19,723 bases of DNA from JBBSGC01 sp038254525 (GCA_038254525.1 JBBSGC010000023.1:1-19723), one strand, 5' to 3'; shown: positions 6,551-14,426, counted from the stretch's first letter. Notes: a model not told the origin generated them from the letters alone. Translations and numbers: made by a program.

Positions 6551-8257
6551 ATGAAGAGCCTCCCCGTTGCCGATCCAGGCACTCCCGACCTGCGTTCGGC
6601 CAACCGCTATCTGCTGTGGGTGGCCCGAATGCAGTCGCGGACCGTGGCGGCGGCCGTCGCCTCCGGGATCATCTGGATGGTCGCCCAGGCCCTGATGCCC
6701 GCGTTCATCGGCAAGGCGATCGACGAGGGCGTCGCCCAGCAGAACACCGGCCGACTCTGGTTCTGGTCGCTGATGCTGCTGCTGGCCGGGCTCACGCAGG
6801 CAGTCGCCGGTGTGGTTCGGCACCGCTTCTCGGTGACCATGTGGCTCGACGCCGCGTTCCGCTCGATCCAGCTGCTAGGCCGGACCGCGGGTCGGCTGGG
6901 CGCCGCGCTGCCGAAGCGGGTCGCCACCGGGGAGGTGGTCAGCGTCGGGGCCAATGACATGGCTCAGATCGGCAACAGCGTCGACGCCCTCGGCCGGGCG
7001 GCCGGCGCCGTGGTGTCGTTCCTGGTGGTGGCGGTGATCCTGCTGGCGTCGTCGACGACGCTGGGTCTGGTGGTGCTGATCGGCCTGCCGCTGCTGCTGA
7101 TCGCGATCGGGCCACTGCTCAAACCACTGCAGCAGCGCAACATGCGAGCGCGTGAGCTGCAGGGGGAGCTCAACAACCTGGCGAGCGACATAGTCTCCGG
7201 CCTGCGGGTGCTGCGCGGCATCGGTGGCGAGGAGGTCTTCCACCGGCGCTACGCAGCCGAGTCCCAGCGGGTCCGCGCCGCCGGCGTCCAGGTGGCCAGG
7301 CTGCAGTCGGTGCTCGACGCCCTGCAGATCCTGCTCCCCGGCATCTTCGTGGTCTTCGTCGTATGGCTCGGCGCCCGGTTCGCGGCGGCCGGTCAGCTCA
7401 GCCCCGGCGAGCTGGTGGCGTTCTACGGGTACGCCGCCTTCCTGGTGATCCCCCTGCGTACCGCCACGGAGTTCGCCAACAAGGTGATCCGGGCCCGGGT
7501 CGCCACGGCCCGGCTGATCAGGATCCTGTCGCTGGAGCCGGACTTCGCGGAGCCGGTCACCCCGGCCGCGGAGCCCGGCGGGAGGACCCTGGTCGACGCC
7601 GCCTCCGGGTTCGTCGCCCGGCCGGGTGAGATGACCGCGCTGGTCTCCGACGACTCCGGGGAGACAGTGCGGCTCGCGGACCGCCTGGGCAGGTTCGCGC
7701 CCGGCGACGTCACCCTCGATGGCGTCGCGCTGGCCGAGCTGCCGATGGCCGTGGTCCGTCGGCGGGTCCTCGTCTCGGACACCGCCGCGACGCTGTTCTC
7801 CGGCGTGCTGCGCGACGAGCTGGACATCCGCGATGACACCACCGACGAGGAGCTGATGGCCGTGATCCGCACGGCGTCCGCGGACGACGTGCTGGTCGGC
7901 CTGCCCGAGGGGCTGTCCGCCGACGTCGAGGAGCGGGGCCGTTCCTTCTCCGGTGGCCAGCGGCAGCGGCTGGTTTTGGCGCGGGCCCTCGTCGCCGACC
8001 CCGACGTCCTGGTGCTCGTGGACCCCACCTCGGCGGTCGACGCCCACACCGAGGCGCGCATCGCCGAGCGGCTGCGCGACGCGCGCGCCGGCCGGACGAC
8101 CGTGGTGGTCACGGGCAGCCCGCTGCTGCTCGACCGGGTCGACAAGGTGGCGTTCCTGTCCGGTGGCCGGGTGGTCGCCGAGGGCACCCACCGCGAGCTG
8201 CTGGCGACTGTCGACGGCTACCGGCGCACGGTGACCCGAGGGGAGGAGGCCGAGTGA
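6551..8257 (+). CDS. ABC exporter half-transporter with degenerate ATP site (permease-ATPase fusion)
   Basis: A 568-residue type IV (ABCB-like) half-transporter: six transmembrane segments (about 33-55, 71-90, 150-170, 171-190, 255-280, 285-305), then a nucleotide-binding domain from about 345. The NBD is strikingly altered. The P-loop place reads VSDDSGETV (365-373), with no GxxGxGKS/T; the Q-loop position reads VSD (408-410); the residue after the Walker B Asp491 is Pro492 instead of the catalytic Glu; and the H-loop reads VTGSP (520-524) with Gly for His. The signature FSGGQRQRL (466-474) is intact. It therefore cannot be a self-sufficient ATPase but can supply the signature half of an ATP site. 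Its stop overlaps the next gene's GTG (GTGA), implying translational coupling and a heterodimer. The substrate is unknown. Confidence 0.93.
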   Translation: MKSLPVADPGTPDLRSANRYLLWVARMQSRTVAAAVASGIIWMVAQALMPAFIGKAIDEGVAQQNTGRLWFWSLMLLLAGLTQAVAGVVRHRFSVTMWLDAAFRSIQLLGRTAGRLGAALPKRVATGEVVSVGANDMAQIGNSVDALGRAAGAVVSFLVVAVILLASSTTLGLVVLIGLPLLLIAIGPLLKPLQQRNMRARELQGELNNLASDIVSGLRVLRGIGGEEVFHRRYAAESQRVRAAGVQVARLQSVLDALQILLPGIFVVFVVWLGARFAAAGQLSPGELVAFYGYAAFLVIPLRTATEFANKVIRARVATARLIRILSLEPDFAEPVTPAAEPGGRTLVDAASGFVARPGEMTALVSDDSGETVRLADRLGRFAPGDVTLDGVALAELPMAVVRRRVLVSDTAATLFSGVLRDELDIRDDTTDEELMAVIRTASADDVLVGLPEGLSADVEERGRSFSGGQRQRLVLARALVADPDVLVLVDPTSAVDAHTEARIAERLRDARAGRTTVVVTGSPLLLDRVDKVAFLSGGRVVAEGTHRELLATVDGYRRTVTRGEEAE

Positions 8258-10017
8258 GGCAGATCCTGCCGGTGGCGGACACCCGCGACGTCCGTCGCTA
8301 CGCCCGGCGGATGGCCCGCACGTACCCGCGTGACTTCGCCGGTGCCCTAGGCCTGCACGTCCTGGCCGCGGTCAGCGGGCTGGTCGCCCCCCGGCTCATC
8401 GGCGGGCTGGTCGAGGACGTCCAGCTGGGCACCACCACCTCCCACATCGACACCGTGGCCGCGGTGATCGCCGCGTTCCTGGTCGCCCAGACCGTGCTCA
8501 CCCGCTACGCGCGCTACCTGTCGTACCGGCTCGGCGAGAAGGTCCTGGCCGACCTGCGGGAGGACTTCGTACGCAACGCGCTGGCGCTGCCGGTGGGGAC
8601 CGTCGAGCGGGCCGGCACCGGCGACCTGCTGACCCGGACGTCTCGTGACGTCGAGGCACTGGGCTGGTCGGTGCGCTTCGCGGTGCCGGAGACGATCATC
8701 GCCGTGATCACCGCGGCGTTCACGGTGGTGGCATCGCTGCTGGTCGGCGTGTGGGTCCTGGTGCCCCTGCTGCTCGGCGTCCCCGTGCTGGCCGTAGGCA
8801 CCCGGTGGTACCTGGCCCGCGCGAAGGCCGGCTACCTGCGGGAGAACGCCGCGTACGCGCAGATCAACGCGACACTTGCCGAGAGCGTGGACGGGGCTCG
8901 CACCATCGACGCCCTCGGCATCGGTGACCGGCGCCGGGCCCGGCTCGACGCCGACGTCCACGAGTCCTACCTCGCCGAGCGCTACACGTTGTTCCTGCGC
9001 ACCGTCTGGTTCCCCACCGTGGAGATGGGCTACCTGGTGCCGACGGTGGCGACGCTGCTGTTCGGCGGGTGGCTCTACTCCACCGGGTACGCCTCGCTCG
9101 GCGCCGTGACCGCGGCGACATTGTACGTCCAACAGCTGATCGACCCCGTGGACCGGCTGATCTCCTGGCTCGACGAGCTACAGGTCGGCGGCGCGGCGCT
9201 GGCCCGCCTGATCGGCGTCGCACAGGTTCCCGACGACCGCGAGGTGTCGGGCCGGCAGCCCGTCCACGACGAGATCCGCGCTAGCGACGTGCGGTTCTCC
9301 TACCTCGACGGCCGCGACGTGCTGCACGGGGTGGACCTCGAGCTGGTCCCCGGTGAGCGGTTGGCGATGGTCGGCCCCTCCGGGGCCGGCAAGTCGACCC
9401 TCGGCCGGTTGCTCGCCGGCATCCACCCACCAAGGCGCGGTGCGGTGACCGTGGGTGAGGTCGGCCTGACTGAGCTGCCGCTCGACGAGCTGCGCGGGCA
9501 CGTCGCGCTGGTGACCCAGGAGCACCACGTCTTCGTGGGCACCATCCGCGACAACCTGGCGCTGGCCGTGGACACCGCAGCCGACGACGGCGCGCTGCGC
9601 GCAGCGCTCGAGGCAGTGGACGCCTGGGAGTGGGTCGCGGCACTGCCGGACGCGCTGGAGACGAAGGTCGGCTCCGGGGGGATGCACCTGACCGCCGCCC
9701 AGTCGCAGCAGCTGGCGCTGGCCCGGCTGGTGCTGGCCGACCCGCACACGCTGGTGCTCGACGAGGCGACGTCACTGATCGACCCGCGGGCGGCCCGGCA
9801 CCTCGAGCGCTCGATGGGAGCGGTGCTGGACGGCCGCACGGTGATCGCCATCGCGCACCGCTTGCAGACCGCGCACGACGCCGACCGGGTGGCGGTGGTC
9901 GAGGACGGCGTGGTCAGCGAGATCGGCAGCCACGACGAGCTGGTCGCCGCGCGTGGGTCCTACGCCGCCTTGTGGGAGTCATGGCACGGCGACGGCGTAC
10001 GGCCTGGGGCCGGTTGA
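8254..10017 (+). CDS. ABC exporter half-transporter with intact Walker motifs but lost signature
   Basis: A 587-residue permease-ATPase fusion, the partner of the preceding gene. The transmembrane domain spans about 30-310. The NBD starts about 340, with A-loop Tyr350, Walker A GPSGAGKST (374-382), Q-loop Gln422 in VTQEHHVF, Walker B LVLDEATS (500-507) with catalytic Glu504, and H-loop IAHRL (533-537) with His535. The signature motif is LTAAQ (479-483) instead of LSGGQ, and the usual RQR after it is replaced by SQQ. In a head-to-tail dimer with the upstream protein, this Walker A meets the partner's FSGGQ (complete site), while this LTAAQ faces the partner's ruined P-loop (dead site). Both proteins share an N-terminal LPVAD stretch. 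The GTG at 8254 overlaps the previous stop. A multidrug, lipid or peptide exporter is possible; nothing nearby decides it. Confidence 0.94.
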   Translation: MRQILPVADTRDVRRYARRMARTYPRDFAGALGLHVLAAVSGLVAPRLIGGLVEDVQLGTTTSHIDTVAAVIAAFLVAQTVLTRYARYLSYRLGEKVLADLREDFVRNALALPVGTVERAGTGDLLTRTSRDVEALGWSVRFAVPETIIAVITAAFTVVASLLVGVWVLVPLLLGVPVLAVGTRWYLARAKAGYLRENAAYAQINATLAESVDGARTIDALGIGDRRRARLDADVHESYLAERYTLFLRTVWFPTVEMGYLVPTVATLLFGGWLYSTGYASLGAVTAATLYVQQLIDPVDRLISWLDELQVGGAALARLIGVAQVPDDREVSGRQPVHDEIRASDVRFSYLDGRDVLHGVDLELVPGERLAMVGPSGAGKSTLGRLLAGIHPPRRGAVTVGEVGLTELPLDELRGHVALVTQEHHVFVGTIRDNLALAVDTAADDGALRAALEAVDAWEWVAALPDALETKVGSGGMHLTAAQSQQLALARLVLADPHTLVLDEATSLIDPRAARHLERSMGAVLDGRTVIAIAHRLQTAHDADRVAVVEDGVVSEIGSHDELVAARGSYAALWESWHGDGVRPGAG

Positions 10018-10060
10018 TGTTGCCACCTGCGTTGTCGGCGGTCGGTGCCAGGATCGACGC

Positions 10061-10600
10061 ATGAGTGAGGATGTGGAAACCGGTCCGGCGAGCGAGCCGA
10101 CCGAGGGATCCGGGCGGCGGCGACCGGACTGGGCCGGCAACGAGCGCGACCAGCTGAGCCAGGTCCTCGACTACCAGCGGGTGACCGCGCGGATGAAGTG
10201 CGAGGGGCTCACCGACGAGCAGGCCCGTCGTCGGCTGCTCCCGTCACCGCTCACCACCATCGCCGGCGTGGTCTCGCACCTGATCTGGGTGGAGCATTTC
10301 TGGATGGAGTTCGTGCTCGCCGGCCTGCCCGACGAGGCCCCGTGGACCGACGAGGACCCGGATGCCGACTGGGCGCCCGGCGACACCCCGCTCGCCGAGC
10401 TCCTCGACTCCTACGACGCGCGATGCGCGCACGCGCGCGCCATCGTCGAATCGCTCGACCTCGACCTGGTGCCCGGACACGAGGGCCGGCCGCCGATCTC
10501 GGTGCGCGCCGCCCTGCTGCACATGATCGAGGAGACCGCCCGCCACCTCGGCCATCTGGACATCCTGCGCGAGCTCACCGACGGCGCCACCGGGGAGTGA
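10061..10600 (+). CDS. DinB/DUF664 family protein
   Basis: A 179-residue four-helix-bundle protein of the DinB/DUF664 group (mycothiol- or bacillithiol-transferase-like fold). After a low-complexity, acidic, Pro/Gly-rich N-terminus (1-25), the domain runs from LSQVLDYQRVTARMK to the end. Putative metal ligands are His73 in VVSHLIWVEHFW and the pair His162/His165 in ARHLGHLDIL, the usual three-His arrangement of the family. The ATG at 10061 starts the part that fits; an upstream in-frame start would lie inside the ABC gene. It is 43 nt downstream of the ABC operon and ends 4 nt before the convergent gatD stop. Members act as thiol-dependent detoxification enzymes in some actinobacteria, but no specific reaction can be assigned here. 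Confidence 0.85.
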   Translation: MSEDVETGPASEPTEGSGRRRPDWAGNERDQLSQVLDYQRVTARMKCEGLTDEQARRRLLPSPLTTIAGVVSHLIWVEHFWMEFVLAGLPDEAPWTDEDPDADWAPGDTPLAELLDSYDARCAHARAIVESLDLDLVPGHEGRPPISVRAALLHMIEETARHLGHLDILRELTDGATGE

Positions 10601-10604
10601 GCAG

Positions 10605-11321
10605 CTAGGCGGCCCGGCGGACACCGGCGAGCCGCTGCCGGCGCAGCTCAGCCACCTCGGCCAGCTCCAGCGGCGCCAGCTGCGTCCCGACCGCCCAGCC
10701 GAGCAGCAGATCGGCCAGATCTGGGTTCCGGGCCAGCACCGGGCCGTGCAGGTAGGTGCCGACGATGCGCCCCTGGACGACCCCGTCGGTGCCGTCGCCG
10801 TTGCCCTTTCCGTGCACGACCCTACCGAGCGGGCGAACGTCCGGGCCGAGCGTCGTCCGGCCCTGGTGGTTCTCGAACCCGGTCAGCGGCTCGCTCAGCA
10901 AGCCCGCGTCCGGCTGGCAGAGCATCTCGCCGACGGAGCGGGTGCTGAACGGAACGGTGGCGACGTCCAGCAAGCCGAGGCCGCGCTCCATCGCCCCGGC
11001 AGTCGAGGCGAACCGTTCGCCCAGGATCTGGTATCCCGCGCACACGCCGAGGATCACCGCGCCCTGCCCGGCCGCCCGACGCAGGCCGGTGTCGTCGAGC
11101 AGGTGGCGGGCGGCCAGCGCCTGGCAGGTGTCCTCCCCACCGCCGAGGACGTAGATGTCCAGTGTCGAAGGCACCGGGTCGCCGAAGCCAACCGGCACCA
11201 CCTCGGCAGCGACTCCTCGCCAGAGCAGCCGGCGCTGCAGGATCGTGGCGTTGCCGTTGTCACCGTAGGTGCCCAACAGGTCGGGCAGCAACAGTCCGAT
11301 GCTCACGGTCGACTCAGTCAT
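10605..11321 (-). CDS. gatD: Lipid II isoglutaminyl synthase, glutaminase subunit GatD
   Basis: A 238-residue class I (CobB/CobQ-like) glutamine amidotransferase that releases ammonia from glutamine for MurT, which amidates the alpha-carboxyl of D-Glu in the lipid II stem peptide. Catalytic Cys94 sits in GVCAGYQ and His192 in TYLHGP. Arg128, at the position reported to bind glutamine in Staphylococcus aureus GatD, is present in STRS. VLGGGEDT (58-65) and ENHQGRT (150-156) are also typical. The length is normal. The start codon overlaps the last 8 nt of murT (11314-11321), so the two subunits are translationally coupled and made together. It ends 4 nt from the convergent DinB-like gene. Confidence 0.95.
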   Translation of the reverse strand: MTESTVSIGLLLPDLLGTYGDNGNATILQRRLLWRGVAAEVVPVGFGDPVPSTLDIYVLGGGEDTCQALAARHLLDDTGLRRAAGQGAVILGVCAGYQILGERFASTAGAMERGLGLLDVATVPFSTRSVGEMLCQPDAGLLSEPLTGFENHQGRTTLGPDVRPLGRVVHGKGNGDGTDGVVQGRIVGTYLHGPVLARNPDLADLLLGWAVGTQLAPLELAEVAELRRQRLAGVRRAA

Positions 11322-12591
11322 GCGGCGCCAGCTTTCGGGAGAGCTCCAAGAACGCGGTGTAGTTGCTCACGACGTCGACCGGGCCGGCCGGGAGCCGGTC
11401 GATGGCCGCCAACAGGTCGCTCGACACGGTGTGTTGCACCTCGGCGTACGTCAGCCGCACGGCAAGGTCCATCGCGCGCTCACCGCTGGCCACCACGGTG
11501 CGACCGCGCAGCTGCTCGAAAGGCACGTCCCACAGCCAGGACATGTCTCGACCATCGACTCCGTGCGCGTTCACCGCGATCACCACCGGACCGGAGTCGT
11601 CGCGCAGGATGCTCAGGGTCTCGGCCCAGCCCGCCGGGTTCTTGGCCAGCAGCAAACGCACCGAGTGCGCGTCGCGCTCGACGACCCGGTAGCGACCGGA
11701 CACCTCGCTGACCGAGCACACCCGCAGCAGCGCCTCGTCGAGCGGCACGCCCAGCGACGTGGCGGCGGCCAGCGCCAGCGCGGCGTTCGCCAGGTTCGCA
11801 GCCCCGGGCAGGCCGAGTCGAAGAGGGATCCGGTCGTTGGCCGGTGTCACGAGCAGGTTCCCGTCGAGCGACCAGTCGGGACCGGGTCTGGCGAAGCCGC
11901 ACTCGTGGCTCCAGACCGGTTGCCGCTCGCGTAGCGCCGCACCGCACCGGGGGCAGGACCCGTCGTCGCTGTGCCAGGCGCCCGGCGCGCTGACCCACAC
12001 GACGCTGCGCGCGTCCAGGGCGGCGGAGGTGACGAGGATGTCGCCGCAGTTGGCCACCACGGTGGTCGACGGGCACTTCTCCAGTGCTGCCCGCCAGGAG
12101 CGCTCGGTGTTCCTGAGCTCGCCCACGCGGTCCATCTGGTCACGGCTCAGGTTGAGCAGCACGACGGCGGCCGGACGCAACGCCTCGACCATGTGCGGCA
12201 GGAACCGCTCATCCACCTCGAGCACCGCGTACGGGGCCTCGGGCTGCCGGGTCAGCGCGGTCAGCATGCCGCCGGGCAGGTTGGCTCCGCCGCTGTTGGT
12301 TGCCACCTCCCCCAACGCGCCCAGCGCACGAGCGACCATCAGCGTCGTAGTGGTTTTGCCGTTCGTGCCGGTCACCAGGACGCTCACCCGACCGCGCCCC
12401 AGCTGCTCCAGCGCCTCCGGCTGGAGGGCCAACGTGACCCGGCCACCGATCGTGCCGCCGTTGCCGGCCCTGAGCAGCTGCGAAGACCGGGCCACCAGTG
12501 CGCCCACAGCAACGGCCACGGTGGTACGCAGGGGGAGCCGGAACCGGCCGCCCGCGGGCGGCGGACCGGCCGGAAGTCGCGATCCGAACAT
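11314..12591 (-). CDS. murT: Lipid II isoglutaminyl synthase, ligase subunit MurT
   Basis: A 425-residue Mur-ligase-like protein that activates the D-Glu carboxyl of lipid II with ATP and accepts ammonia from GatD. From the ATG at 12591: a hydrophobic/basic N-terminus, P-loop GTNGKTTTT (75-83), LEVDERFLPHM (about 124-134), LNLSRDQMDR (about 146-155), and an inserted zinc ribbon starting CPRCG (Cys213, Cys216) and ending SHECG (His229, Cys231). The C-terminal DUF1727 domain carries NPAGWAE and ends near YTAFLELSR. The start is uncertain: GTG at 12606 or TTG at 12630 are also in frame and no Shine-Dalgarno is visible. It overlaps gatD by 8 nt and lies 58 nt below the GGT-like gene. Only three Cys are seen in the ribbon, with His229 a possible fourth ligand. 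Confidence 0.93.
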   Translation of the reverse strand: MFGSRLPAGPPPAGGRFRLPLRTTVAVAVGALVARSSQLLRAGNGGTIGGRVTLALQPEALEQLGRGRVSVLVTGTNGKTTTTLMVARALGALGEVATNSGGANLPGGMLTALTRQPEAPYAVLEVDERFLPHMVEALRPAAVVLLNLSRDQMDRVGELRNTERSWRAALEKCPSTTVVANCGDILVTSAALDARSVVWVSAPGAWHSDDGSCPRCGAALRERQPVWSHECGFARPGPDWSLDGNLLVTPANDRIPLRLGLPGAANLANAALALAAATSLGVPLDEALLRVCSVSEVSGRYRVVERDAHSVRLLLAKNPAGWAETLSILRDDSGPVVIAVNAHGVDGRDMSWLWDVPFEQLRGRTVVASGERAMDLAVRLTYAEVQHTVSSDLLAAIDRLPAGPVDVVSNYTAFLELSRKLAPHD

Positions 12592-12649
12592 CACGACGCT
12601 GCGCACGTCGCCATGATGCCTCGGGGACAAAACCGTCCCGGTTCAGCGC

Positions 12650-14197
12650 TCAGCCGCTGATCGCGACGGCGCCGGTCCGGCGCGGGTCACCGGCCGCGGC
12701 CAAGCCACCGTCTGGGGTCCACATCGCGACGCCGACCCCGCCGAAGTACATCGAGTGGGCCGGCATCGCCCGGGTCGGCAACGTGAGGTTGCCGGGCACC
12801 GGCCAGTCGGCCTCGTGGTCCACCAGGTCGCCACCCACCACCCGTACGTGCGCCCGCGGATGGGCGACCGCCGCCGCCAGCGGCAGACCGCCGTTGACGT
12901 GTGACAGCAGGGTCTGCGAGATCGCGGTCGGGATCCGGTCCGATCCTGGGGAGCCGATCGCGAGCACTGCCCCGTCGGAGCGCCGGCCCACGGTCGGCGC
13001 CATCGCGGTGAGCAGCCGGGTGCCCGGAGGCTGGCCGTGTGGCCCGTGCGGAGTCAGCTCCTGCTCGCCGAGACAGTTGTTGAGCCAGATGCCCGTGCCG
13101 GGCACCAGGACGCCCGAGTTGTAGCCACACGACACGGTGATCGCGCAGGCCGAGCCGTCGGCGCCCACCACCGAGACATGGGTGGTGCTCGGGGAGCTGA
13201 TCAGCTCCAGGTCCCGACGCTCGACGAGTGCGAGCAGGCGTTGGGCGGCGGTGATCCGGTCCTCGGCCACATCGAGAACCTGCGTGCGGTGCTGCAGGAC
13301 CGCCCGCTGGACCGCGACGAGCGCCAGCCGGTCGTCGGCGTCCCACCCCGCGCTCGACGGGCGGCCCGCCAGCAGGGACACCATCGCGGCGAGCACCACC
13401 CCGCCGACTGCCGGTGCGGGGTTGGTGCAGACCTGCCAGTCGGCGAGCCCGGCCTGCGCGCTGGGGCGTACGGCCGCCCGGTAGGACGCGAGGTCCTCCG
13501 CGGTGACCAAGCCGTCGGCCGCTTCCATGTCGGCCACGATCGTCCGGGCGAGGTCACCGGCGTAGAAGGCGTCGGCACCCTGCTCGGCGATCAGCCGCAG
13601 GGAGTCGACGAGCTGCGGGACGACCACGCGCTGCCCGGGACCGATCAGCTCGCCGGCTTCGTCGTGCAGGGCGGCATGGCTCTCCGGCTGCCAGCCGAAC
13701 ACCGACTCGTGCACGAACGTCAGGTAGTGGTGCGACGCCTGGCCGTGCGGGAACCCCCCGTCGGCCACCTCGATGGCCGGCCCGAGCACCTCCTGCCAGG
13801 GCAGCGCGCCGTATCGCCGGCTCGCCATGTCGAGCGCGCGCAGTGCGCCGGGGGTGGCGACCGAGCCATGCCCGACCGTCATCGTGACGCCCCCGGCGTA
13901 GTCGGTGCTGACCGTCCGCAGACCACCGCCGAGGCGAACGGGGTCCACGCCCTTGCCGGGCATCACGACGCCGCCGTCGATGGTGACCGGCGGCGACCCG
14001 TCGGGTGGCGCGACGGTGACGTAGCCGGCACCGGCGAGCGAGACCAGACCGGGCTCCGACACCGTGGTGACCAGGGTTGCGGCCAGGGCCGCGTCGACGC
14101 TGTTGCCGCCCTGCGCGGCCACCTGCACAGCAGCCGCGCATGCGAGCTCGTTCGATGCGGCGACGGCGATCGGGACGACCGGCGGTCGGGCGGACAT
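12650..14197 (-). CDS. Gamma-glutamyltransferase-like Ntn hydrolase with altered substrate pocket
   Basis: A 515-residue member of the GGT family, which is made as a precursor and cleaves itself before a Thr that becomes the nucleophile. SPSTTHVSVVGADGSACAIT-type sequence at 335-354 places the predicted self-cleavage before Thr338, giving large (1-337) and small (338-515) chains of about normal size. GGNSVDAALAA (30-40) and NSGVLVPGTGI (360-370) are typical. Several substrate residues of Escherichia coli GGT differ: the DFRE motif reads DGGV (no Arg), the oxyanion pair GG reads Gly418-Ser419, and LNNQ reads LNNC. No signal peptide is seen from the ATG at 14197, so it appears cytoplasmic. A -10-like TACGGT ends 7 nt before the ATG. 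It is upstream of murT-gatD. A true glutathione hydrolase is doubtful; another amide hydrolase is likelier. Confidence 0.87.
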   Translation of the reverse strand: MSARPPVVPIAVAASNELACAAAVQVAAQGGNSVDAALAATLVTTVSEPGLVSLAGAGYVTVAPPDGSPPVTIDGGVVMPGKGVDPVRLGGGLRTVSTDYAGGVTMTVGHGSVATPGALRALDMASRRYGALPWQEVLGPAIEVADGGFPHGQASHHYLTFVHESVFGWQPESHAALHDEAGELIGPGQRVVVPQLVDSLRLIAEQGADAFYAGDLARTIVADMEAADGLVTAEDLASYRAAVRPSAQAGLADWQVCTNPAPAVGGVVLAAMVSLLAGRPSSAGWDADDRLALVAVQRAVLQHRTQVLDVAEDRITAAQRLLALVERRDLELISSPSTTHVSVVGADGSACAITVSCGYNSGVLVPGTGIWLNNCLGEQELTPHGPHGQPPGTRLLTAMAPTVGRRSDGAVLAIGSPGSDRIPTAISQTLLSHVNGGLPLAAAVAHPRAHVRVVGGDLVDHEADWPVPGNLTLPTRAMPAHSMYFGGVGVAMWTPDGGLAAAGDPRRTGAVAISG

Positions 14198-14204
14198 GAC
14201 CGGA

Positions 14205-14210
14205 ACCGTA
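14205..14210 (-). promoter_or_regulatory. Candidate -10 box of the GGT-like gene, leaderless type
   Basis: TACGGT on the minus strand ends 7 nt before the ATG at 14197, with no Shine-Dalgarno between. It fits TANNNT; no strong -35 is seen. This supports 14197 as start over longer in-frame alternatives. Confidence 0.4.
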
Positions 14211-14300
14211 CCCAGCCGCCGGTCTTGGCTCAGCAGCGCGGTGGTCTCGCCGCGTCGCCGGGCACGGTGACCTATGCGGCGCCGGCTAGACAAGCACCCC

Positions 14301-14321
14301 TTCACCACGGCGCCGTGTGAA
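14301..14321. repeat. Palindrome between divergent genes, possible operator
   Basis: TTCACCACGGCGCCGTGTGAA contains a perfect 12-bp palindrome CACGGCGCCGTG (14306-14317) that extends to 10-bp arms (TTCAC-ACGGC / GCCGT-GTGAA) if one C is allowed to bulge. It lies in the 243-nt space between the divergent GGT-like and SDR genes, roughly 100 nt from the first and 120 nt from the second start. The rest of this gap shows only the -10 box at 14205 and the SDR ribosome-binding site. A dimeric regulator site is inference; no T-run follows, so it is not an obvious terminator. Confidence 0.3.
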
Positions 14322-14426
14322 AGGCGGAGGCGGAGCGGGACAGCGCGGACGCTAAAACGCGGAACCGGCTCGGCCTGCTAGACCTGGGCACAGTGGGCAC
14401 CGAGGACCACCGCAGTCGTCAACCCG

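Noticed and set aside
6875..8191. 438-codon minus-strand frame opposite the first ABC gene
   Set aside because: Gln/His/Asp/Gly-rich shadow without domains; the plus-strand transporter is unambiguous.
9953..10060. Upstream in-frame start for the DinB-like gene inside the second ABC gene
   Set aside because: The extra 36 residues are translated from the other gene's coding sequence and do not resemble the family; the ATG at 10061 is sufficient.
13037..14320. 427-codon plus-strand frame opposite the GGT-like gene
   Set aside because: Shadow frame; GGT family motifs are all on the minus strand.
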